A stretch of 6,570 bases of DNA from Kiritimatiellia bacterium (GTDB lineage: Bacteria; Verrucomicrobiota; Kiritimatiellia; SLAD01). Of the stretch, positions 1-5,486 are shown one piece after another. The position numbers and the translations under genes were made by a program. The DNA lies in assembly GCA_007126995.1 (NCBI GenBank), contig SLAD01000228.1, positions 1 through 6,570 on the forward strand, read 5' to 3'. Position 1 is the stretch's first letter; each line of letters begins with the position of its first letter. The notes beneath the pieces were generated by a model. That model did not search any database. It saw only the letters and a program-made list of their open reading frames with translations, and was not told the DNA's origin.

Positions 1-1
1 C

Positions 2-694
2 GGGAAATTGCCCTTTCTGCGGCCGGATGGAAAATCACAGGTGTCGGTTGTATATGAAAACGGCAAGCCGTTGCGTGTCGATACGGTCGTGATCTCATCG
101 CAGCATACGCCGGACGTAACCAACAAAGCCTTGCGCGAGGGCATCATCGAAGAGGTGGTGTTGCCGCAGGTCCCCAAGAAGATGATCGATAAGAAGACCC
201 GTTTTCTGATCAATCCGACCGGTCGATTCGTCGTTGGCGGCCCGCAGGGTGATTGCGGGCTGACGGGCCGAAAGATCATCGTGGATACCTACGGCGGCAT
301 GGGACGCCACGGGGGTGGCGCATTTTCCGGCAAGGACCCCTCCAAAGTGGACCGTAGCGCAGCCTACATGGCGCGTTACGTCGCCAAGAATGTAATTTCC
401 GCCGGGTTGGCAAGCCGTTGCGAAGTGCAGTTGGCCTACGCCATTGGCTTCCCGGAGCCGGTTTCTGTCTATGTCGATACCTTCGGGACCGGCAAATATC
501 CGCATGAAAAAATTGAGCGGGCGATTCGCAAGGTCTTCGGGTTGAAGCCGGCCGAAATCGTCGCACAGCTCGATTTGCTGCGCCCCATCTACGAGGCCAC
601 TGCGGCATACGGCCATTTCGGCCGCACCAGCCAACTCGACTCGTTCACGTGGGAGAAGACGGACAAAGCCGACGCACTCGCGGCCGCGCTGTAA
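2..694 (+). CDS. metK: S-adenosylmethionine synthetase, 5'-truncated by window edge
   Basis: Methionine adenosyltransferase makes S-adenosylmethionine from methionine and ATP in the cytoplasm, releasing phosphate and pyrophosphate. The 230 visible residues are roughly the C-terminal 60% of a protein that is usually about 385-400 residues long; the start lies left of the window and the stop is TAA at 692-694. Visible family hallmarks are LPFLRPDGKSQV at the left end, INPTGRFVVGGP, GDCGLTGRKIIVDTYGG (248-298), the glycine-rich signature GGGAFSGKD (311-337) followed by PSKVDRSAAY, and the C-terminal AAYGHFGR and WEKTDKA. The lysines and aspartates of these motifs belong to the ATP/phosphate and metal site. 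Compared with E. coli MetK there are a few extra residues between HFGR and WEKTD (TSQLDSFT), a small loop variation. No frame disruption is seen. It is the first of five same-strand genes. Family identity is essentially certain. Confidence 0.97.
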   Translation, partial: GKLPFLRPDGKSQVSVVYENGKPLRVDTVVISSQHTPDVTNKALREGIIEEVVLPQVPKKMIDKKTRFLINPTGRFVVGGPQGDCGLTGRKIIVDTYGGMGRHGGGAFSGKDPSKVDRSAAYMARYVAKNVISAGLASRCEVQLAYAIGFPEPVSVYVDTFGTGKYPHEKIERAIRKVFGLKPAEIVAQLDLLRPIYEATAAYGHFGRTSQLDSFTWEKTDKADALAAAL

Positions 695-716
695 GCTGAT
701 CCAACTGATAATGAGC

Positions 717-749
717 GGCAGACGGCGGCGCATGCGTCGCCGCGCTGCC
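717..749 (+). other. Strong imperfect stem-loop between metK and aspS
   Basis: Outer arms GGCAG (717-721) and CTGCC (745-749) pair perfectly. After a small internal loop (A722 opposite C743-G744), inner arms CGGCGGCG (723-730) and CGTCGCCG (735-742) form eight pairs, one of them G-U, closed by the tetraloop CATG. In total 13 pairs, nearly all G-C. No T-run follows (the next bases are CGGTACAGGAG), so it is not a canonical intrinsic terminator. It ends 6 bases before the aspS Shine-Dalgarno sequence. It could stabilise the metK 3' end, mark an RNA processing site, act as a weak terminator or attenuator, or limit ribosome access to aspS. The structure is seen directly; the role is inference. 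Confidence 0.6.
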
Positions 750-755
750 CGGTAC

Positions 756-760
756 AGGAG
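756..760 (+). promoter_or_regulatory. Ribosome binding site of aspS (AGGAG)
   Basis: AGGAG lies 8 bases before the in-frame TTG at 769-771 and 17 bases before the in-frame ATG at 778-780. The spacing suits TTG and is too long for ATG, so this site decides the start call for aspS. Confidence 0.7.
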
Positions 761-768
761 TACTGACA

Positions 769-2547
769 TTGAGCACCATGCGCACACATACATGTGGAGA
801 ACTGAGCAAAGCACAGCTTGACCAGCGAGTGAAGCTGTGTGGTTGGGTGGATACCGTGCGCGACCATGGTGGCGTCATCTTCATCGATCTGCGGGATCGG
901 TATGGTCTGACGCAAATCATTTTTGATCCCAACGATTCGCGCGAAGCATGGGACCTCGCCCAGTCGACGCGGGGCGAGTACGTCATTCAAGCCGAGGGCA
1001 CCGTAGAAGCGCGGCCAGCCGAAATGGCGAATCCCCGACTCGCGACAGGTGAGATTGAAGTGCGTTGTGACCGCATTCGTATCCTGAACAAGAGCCGGAC
1101 ACTGCCATTCCCGTTGGAAGGCAAGGACGCGGAGAAGGTCAGTGAAGACCTTCGTTTGACGTACCGTTATCTGGATTTACGGCGCAGCCCAATGCAGGAA
1201 AACATGCGGATTCGTCATCGCATGTCGCAAGCCGTTCGCAACTATTTGGACCAAGCGGATTTTACCGAGGTCGAAACCCCGATCCTGACCAAGAGCACGC
1301 CGGAGGGCGCGCGCGATTATCTTGTGCCCAGCCGCGTCGTGCCAGGCTCCTTCTACGCGCTACCCCAAGCCCCGCAACAGTACAAGCAGTTGCTGATGAT
1401 GGCCGGTGTAGATCGCTATTTCCAGATCGCCCGCTGTTTCCGGGACGAGGATTTGCGCGCTGACCGCCAACCCGAATTCACCCAAGTGGACATCGAGATG
1501 TCCTTCATCACGCCGGAAGACATCTACGCGTTGATCGATGGCCTGATCGCCGATGTCATGAAAGCGGTCGGGAAGGGCGACATCCAAACGCCGATTCCTC
1601 GCTTGTCCTACGAAGATGCCATGAACCGGTACGGCAGCGACAAACCGGATGTGCGGTTCGGCATGGAGCTGGTCGAGCTGTCGGACATTTTCGAAGAAAC
1701 CGAATTCAAGGTGTTCCGCCAAGTCGTGGGGCAGGGCGGCGCGGTCAAAGCCGTCAATGCCAAGGGCCTTGGCGGTGTGCCGATTCGGGTCATGGATGAG
1801 TGGACCGCCGTCGCCAAGGAATGGGGACTCGGCGGACTCGCCTACATCCGCGCCCAGGATGACGGCGAGTGGAAATCTCCCATCATCAAATTCTTCAGTG
1901 ACACCGAAAAGGAGCAGTTGAAGGAACGGCTCGCGATTGAGCCCGGCGATCTGGTCTTCTTCGCGGCGGATCAGCGCGAAGTCGCCAACAAGGCGCTGGG
2001 CCATCTACGTCTCTTGGCCGGTGAAATGGCCGGGGTGATCGACGACGATCAATTTGCCTTCACGTGGGTCACGGACTTTCCGCTATTCGAAGTGGGCGAG
2101 GGAGGCCGCCTGATCTCCGTTCACCATCCCTTCACCGCCGCGCACCCAGAGGATCTCGCGCTGCTCGAAACGGAGCCGGGCCGCATGCGGGCGCAGGCGT
2201 ATGACATCGTCATGAACGGGGTGGAACTGGGCGGTGGCAGCATCCGAATCCACGATCCCGAAGTCCAATCGCGCATTTTCGAAGCCCTGCGACTGCCCAA
2301 GGAAGAGATTGAAGATCGCTTTGGTCACCTCATCCGCGCCTTGTCATTTGGCGCACCGCCGCACGGCGGCATCGCGCTGGGCTTTGATCGTTTTGTCATG
2401 ATGGTGGCCGGAGAGGATAGTATTCGTGATGTCATTGCCTTCCCGAAAACCCAAAAGGCGATGGATCTGATGATGAATGCGCCCGCCACCGTCGACGCGA
2501 AACAGTTGCGCGACGTCCACATCAAGCTTGATCTGATCGAGTCTTGA
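769..2547 (+). CDS. aspS: Aspartyl-tRNA synthetase, bacterial type
   Basis: Class II aminoacyl-tRNA synthetase that activates aspartate with ATP and charges tRNA-Asp in the cytoplasm. At 592 residues it has the full bacterial length. The N-terminal OB-fold anticodon-binding domain spans about 1-110 (CGWVDTVRDHGG, IFIDLRDRYG). Motif 1 lies near 165-189 (FTEVETPILTKSTPEGARDY). Motif 2 starts at 224 (FRDEDLRADRQPEFTQVDIE), with ATP-binding Arg225. The bacteria-specific GAD insertion covers roughly 290-420. FPLFE (438-442), HHPFTA (452-457) and GGGSIRIH (488-495) follow, and motif 3 is GIALGFDRFVMM (534-545) with Arg541. TTG is preferred as start because AGGAG sits 8 bases upstream; homology with other AspRS begins at the internal ATG (residue 4, MRTHTCG), which has poor spacing. 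His33 corresponds to E. coli Leu30 and resembles non-discriminating enzymes that also charge tRNA-Asn. The next gene, thrC, starts within 65 bp. Identity is certain; tRNA specificity is open. Confidence 0.98.
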   Translation: MSTMRTHTCGELSKAQLDQRVKLCGWVDTVRDHGGVIFIDLRDRYGLTQIIFDPNDSREAWDLAQSTRGEYVIQAEGTVEARPAEMANPRLATGEIEVRCDRIRILNKSRTLPFPLEGKDAEKVSEDLRLTYRYLDLRRSPMQENMRIRHRMSQAVRNYLDQADFTEVETPILTKSTPEGARDYLVPSRVVPGSFYALPQAPQQYKQLLMMAGVDRYFQIARCFRDEDLRADRQPEFTQVDIEMSFITPEDIYALIDGLIADVMKAVGKGDIQTPIPRLSYEDAMNRYGSDKPDVRFGMELVELSDIFEETEFKVFRQVVGQGGAVKAVNAKGLGGVPIRVMDEWTAVAKEWGLGGLAYIRAQDDGEWKSPIIKFFSDTEKEQLKERLAIEPGDLVFFAADQREVANKALGHLRLLAGEMAGVIDDDQFAFTWVTDFPLFEVGEGGRLISVHHPFTAAHPEDLALLETEPGRMRAQAYDIVMNGVELGGGSIRIHDPEVQSRIFEALRLPKEEIEDRFGHLIRALSFGAPPHGGIALGFDRFVMMVAGEDSIRDVIAFPKTQKAMDLMMNAPATVDAKQLRDVHIKLDLIES

Positions 2548-2551
2548 GCGA

Positions 2552-2592
2552 AGCTTTGGTGCTGGCAATCACCTGCAGCGGGCGACCAAGCT
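2552..2592 (+). other. Possible weak hairpin between aspS and thrC
   Basis: AGCTTTGG (2552-2559) can pair with CCAAGCT (2586-2592) as seven base pairs with one bulged T, around a 26-base loop that may fold on itself (GCTG 2561-2564 with CAGC 2576-2579). It has no T-run and ends just before the first thrC ATG at 2595. It may be chance; a role in limiting thrC translation is only a possibility. Confidence 0.2.
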
Positions 2593-2612
2593 GAATGGAA
2601 CGCATGGAATCG

Positions 2613-4001
2613 ATGAAATACATTAGCACACGGGGCGAGACACCGCCGATGGGGTTTCAGGACGCCGTAATGACCGGCTTGGCGCCCGACGGCGGCCTCT
2701 TGATCCCGGAATCGATCCCCGATGTCCGTGATCAGTTGGATTATTGGGCGACGCTGTCCTATCAGGATGTCACGTTTGAGGTTCTGCGCCTGTTTGTCGA
2801 CCTGCCCGACGAGGATTTGCGCACGCTGATCCACGACAGTTACGCGGCCTTTGTGCACGAAGAAATTGCGCCGGCAGTCCCGGTCGGCGACATCGAAATC
2901 CTCGAATTGTTTCATGGCCCCACCTTGGCCTTCAAAGACATCGCCTTGCAGTTTCTGGGCAATTTCTTCGAATACACCTTGGAGCACCGGGATCAGTACC
3001 TCAATATTCTGGCGGCGACCAGCGGCGACACCGGCAGCGCCGCCATCCACGGCGTGCGCGGCAAGGATCGCATCAACATTTTCGTCATGCATCCCAAAGG
3101 CCGTGTGGCCCCGCTACAAGAGCGGCAAATGACCACGGTGCTCGACGACAATGTCTTCAATCTGGCCGTGGACGGGACCTTCGATGATTGCCAGCGCATC
3201 ATGAAGACGCTGTTCTGCGATTTGCCGTTCAAGGCTGAGTACGGGCTCGGAGCGGTGAATTCAGTCAATTGGGCGCGCGTGCTGGCGCAGATCGTCTATT
3301 ACTTTTCCGCCGGGCTGTACGTCATGACCCAGCGCCAAGTGCCCCATATCCGTTTCGCGGTACCGACGGGCAATTTCGGCGACATCTTGGCCGGCTATTA
3401 CGCTGCCCGAATGGGATTGCCCATCAGCAAGTTGGTGCTGGCAACGAACGAGAACGACATCCTCTCGCGGTTCTTCTGCAAGGGCGAATACAGTTTGGGC
3501 AATGTGGTCCCCACCATCAGCCCCTCCATGGATATTCAGGTGGCCAGTAATTTCGAGCGTTACCTTTATTACAAGGTGGATGAGTCGCCGGAAGCGCTGC
3601 GCGGATTGATCCGATCATTCGAGGAGACCGGGCGTCTCCAACTCCCGGTCGCGGACGGCGAGGAGGTGGATCCGCTGTTCGCCGCCGGTGTCGGCAACAC
3701 GGAACAGACCTTGGCCACGATTCGACGCTATCATGAAACATACGGTTATCTCCTCGATCCGCATACGGCTGTTGGCATCGCCGTCGGTGAGCCGTTTCAC
3801 CAGAAGGATGAGCCGCTGATTGCGCTGGCCACCGCCCATCCCGCCAAGTTCAGTCAGGCCATTCTGGATGCAACGGGCGAGGACTTGGCGTATCATGAAT
3901 ACCTCGAGGCGCTACGTGACGCCCCGACCCGTTGCGATGAAGTGGCGAATGAAGTCGCCGCAGTGCGAACGTATATTGAAGAGCACGTCAAACCCGTTTA
4001 G
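2613..4001 (+). CDS. thrC: Threonine synthase
   Basis: Pyridoxal-phosphate enzyme of fold type II that converts O-phosphohomoserine and water to threonine and phosphate, the last step of threonine synthesis. From the start chosen here it has 462 residues, matching the long threonine synthase class found for example in Pseudomonas, which begins M-K/R-YISTRG. The N-terminal segment carries APDGGLLIPE. The PLP Schiff-base lysine is Lys108 in HGPTLAFKD. SGDTGSAA (137-144) is the conserved loop near the cofactor, VPTGNFGD (250-257) is the PLP phosphate-binding loop, and NENDIL, SPSMDIQVASNFER and LLDPHTAVG complete the pattern. Three in-frame ATGs (2595, 2604, 2613) compete. None has a strong Shine-Dalgarno; 2613 has GGAA at 2606-2609 and fits the family N-terminus, while starting at 2595 would add six residues (MERMES). 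It lies between two aminoacyl-tRNA synthetase genes on the same strand, with lysS 24 bp downstream. Identity is certain; the exact start is not. Confidence 0.97.
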   Translation: MKYISTRGETPPMGFQDAVMTGLAPDGGLLIPESIPDVRDQLDYWATLSYQDVTFEVLRLFVDLPDEDLRTLIHDSYAAFVHEEIAPAVPVGDIEILELFHGPTLAFKDIALQFLGNFFEYTLEHRDQYLNILAATSGDTGSAAIHGVRGKDRINIFVMHPKGRVAPLQERQMTTVLDDNVFNLAVDGTFDDCQRIMKTLFCDLPFKAEYGLGAVNSVNWARVLAQIVYYFSAGLYVMTQRQVPHIRFAVPTGNFGDILAGYYAARMGLPISKLVLATNENDILSRFFCKGEYSLGNVVPTISPSMDIQVASNFERYLYYKVDESPEALRGLIRSFEETGRLQLPVADGEEVDPLFAAGVGNTEQTLATIRRYHETYGYLLDPHTAVGIAVGEPFHQKDEPLIALATAHPAKFSQAILDATGEDLAYHEYLEALRDAPTRCDEVANEVAAVRTYIEEHVKPV

Positions 4002-4016
4002 TTGGCGGCAGTAAGC

Positions 4017-4020
4017 AGGA
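4017..4020 (+). promoter_or_regulatory. Ribosome binding site of lysS (AGGA)
   Basis: AGGA lies 5 bases before ATG at 4026. This favours that ATG over the TTG at 4002, which directly abuts the thrC stop codon and would add eight unconserved residues. Confidence 0.7.
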
Positions 4021-4025
4021 CGACC

Positions 4026-5486
4026 ATGGAACATCAGGCACAAGAAGAAACGCAACTCGACACCAACACCCTCCGTGAGCAGCGGCTTGCGAATATGCGC
4101 GAGCTGGAAGCGATGGGCTATACCCCGTTCGGTGGCGGCTACGAGCGCACAGGGCGCATGTGCGACATCCGCGAAACCTTCGCGGAAGGCAATTCCGCGC
4201 GTATCGCCGGCCGGATCGTGGCGTTCCGCGAGATGGGCAAAAGCGTCTTCGTGCACCTACAGGACGCCACCGGCAGATTTCAGATCTATGTCCGCAAGGA
4301 TGCAGTCGGCGAAGACGCTTTCAAAGCCTTCAAGTGCCTCGATCTGGGCGACCACATTGGCGCGGAAGGCGAATTGTTCGTCACCAAGATGGGCGAGCCG
4401 ACCCTGAAAGTCGCCAACTGGACCTTGCTGTCGAAGGCGCTCCTGCCCTTACCGGCCAAGTGGCACGGCTTGCAGGATGTCGAAATCCGCTATCGCCAAC
4501 GCTATCTCGATTTTATCGCGAATCCGGACGTCTGTACCGTCTTCCGCCAGCGCTCACGGGCGGTCAAAGCGATCCGCGATTTCCTCTATGCCCGCGACTA
4601 TCTGGAAGTCGAAACGCCCATGATGCAGGCAATGCCGGGCGGCGCTGCCGCAACGCCCTTCAAGACGCACTACGGCGCGTTGAACGCCACCATGTATCTG
4701 CGCATTGCACCGGAACTGTATCTCAAGCGAATGTTGGTGGGCGGCTACGACCGGGTCTTCGAGTTGAACCGCAATTTCCGCAACGAAGGGCTGAGCCGGT
4801 TCCACAATCCGGAATTCACCATGCTGGAGATCTACGAGGCCTTTGGCAACGTGCGCACCATGATGACCCTCGTGACGGAGCTCATTACCGATGTCGCCCA
4901 AACCGTATACGGCAAACTCGTATTTGGCGAAGGGGCCCAGGCGATCGACCTGACTGCGCCCTGGCGCGAGGTGCCGTACCGCGACTTGATCCGGGAACGG
5001 GCGGGCGAGGACTGGTACGAGTTGGATCGATTGGCGATGGCTCAGCGCGCAACTGAATTGGGCGTGCAGGTGGCGCCAGATTGGGACGAGACCGAGATTG
5101 GGCAGGAGGTATTCGAAAAGCTGATTGAGAAGACGCTGCAGAACCCCACCTTCGTGACCCGCCTGCCCAAGGATTTAGTGCCCTTGGCGAAGACGTGCGT
5201 CGATGATCCCGAATCCGTTGATGTGTTCGAATTGATCATCGGCGGACGCGAAATCGCGCCGGGCTACGAGGAGTTGAATGATCCGCTGGAGCAGCGCCGC
5301 CGCTTTGAGCAGCAAGCGAATGGCGATCCGAGCAAGGTCGATGAGGATTTCCTGCTCGCCCTCGAGCATGGCATGCCGCCGGCTGGCGGTATGGGCATCG
5401 GCATTGACCGGCTGATCATGATCTTGTCCGAAGTGGAAGCGATCCGGGATGTGATCCTGTTCCCGCAGTTAAAGTTGAAAGCATGA
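4026..5486 (+). CDS. lysS: Lysyl-tRNA synthetase, class II
   Basis: Charges tRNA-Lys with lysine in the cytoplasm. From the ATG with a well-spaced AGGA it has 486 residues, close to the usual bacterial length of about 490-510. An N-terminal helix (to about 45) precedes the OB-fold anticodon-binding domain (about 55-140; ARIAGRIVAFREMGKSVFVHLQD). The conserved QDVEIRYRQRYLD (150-162) leads to motif 1 (near 186-200, YLEVETPMM), then IAPELYLKRM (227-236), motif 2 (RVFELNRNFRNEG, 243-255) and motif 3 (GMGIGIDRLIMIL, 455-467). Aligned by eye with E. coli LysS, pocket residues Gly206, Glu230, Arg252, Glu268, Tyr270 and Glu416 are kept, but the E. coli NGFSE stretch reads P412-GYEE, replacing Asn424 by Pro and Phe426 by Tyr. 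The full OB domain separates it from the short EpmA/PoxA paralogues that modify elongation factor P. Its stop codon overlaps the lolC start. Identity is certain; the effect of the pocket change is unknown. Confidence 0.97.
   Translation: MEHQAQEETQLDTNTLREQRLANMRELEAMGYTPFGGGYERTGRMCDIRETFAEGNSARIAGRIVAFREMGKSVFVHLQDATGRFQIYVRKDAVGEDAFKAFKCLDLGDHIGAEGELFVTKMGEPTLKVANWTLLSKALLPLPAKWHGLQDVEIRYRQRYLDFIANPDVCTVFRQRSRAVKAIRDFLYARDYLEVETPMMQAMPGGAAATPFKTHYGALNATMYLRIAPELYLKRMLVGGYDRVFELNRNFRNEGLSRFHNPEFTMLEIYEAFGNVRTMMTLVTELITDVAQTVYGKLVFGEGAQAIDLTAPWREVPYRDLIRERAGEDWYELDRLAMAQRATELGVQVAPDWDETEIGQEVFEKLIEKTLQNPTFVTRLPKDLVPLAKTCVDDPESVDVFELIIGGREIAPGYEELNDPLEQRRRFEQQANGDPSKVDEDFLLALEHGMPPAGGMGIGIDRLIMILSEVEAIRDVILFPQLKLKA
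5483..5486 (+). promoter_or_regulatory. ATGA stop/start overlap of lysS and lolC
   Basis: The lolC ATG (5483-5485) overlaps the lysS TGA (5484-5486). Upstream there is only a weak purine stretch (GAAAG, 5477-5481), so translation of lolC probably depends on ribosomes finishing lysS. This supports a shared transcript. Confidence 0.75.

Noticed and set aside
707..712. GATAAT as a -10 promoter box for aspS
   Set aside because: It matches TATAAT at five of six bases, but the sequence 16-18 bases upstream (near GCCGCG) is nothing like TTGACA and there is no extended -10 TG. A start here would fall inside the stem-loop. Not supported enough to list.
95..814. 239-codon open frame on the - strand across metK and the gap to aspS
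   Set aside because: It is almost entirely antisense to the conserved metK reading frame. The protein has no recognisable motif, and long antisense frames are expected in GC-rich coding DNA.
1360..2004. 214-codon open frame on the - strand inside aspS
   Set aside because: Fully antisense to conserved AspRS motifs, with no family resemblance of its own and composition that mirrors the + strand codons.
2325..3092. 255-codon open frame on the - strand spanning the end of aspS and start of thrC
   Set aside because: It overlaps two certain genes in antisense and lacks any recognisable domain; treated as a shadow frame.
4002..4025. TTG at 4002 as the lysS start
   Set aside because: It directly follows the thrC stop, has no Shine-Dalgarno in the thrC end, and adds residues without family support; ATG 4026 has AGGA five bases upstream.
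4160..5056. 298-codon open frame on the + strand in another frame of lysS
   Set aside because: Arg- and Pro-rich translation typical of an out-of-frame read of GC-rich coding sequence; lysS itself is intact in its own frame.
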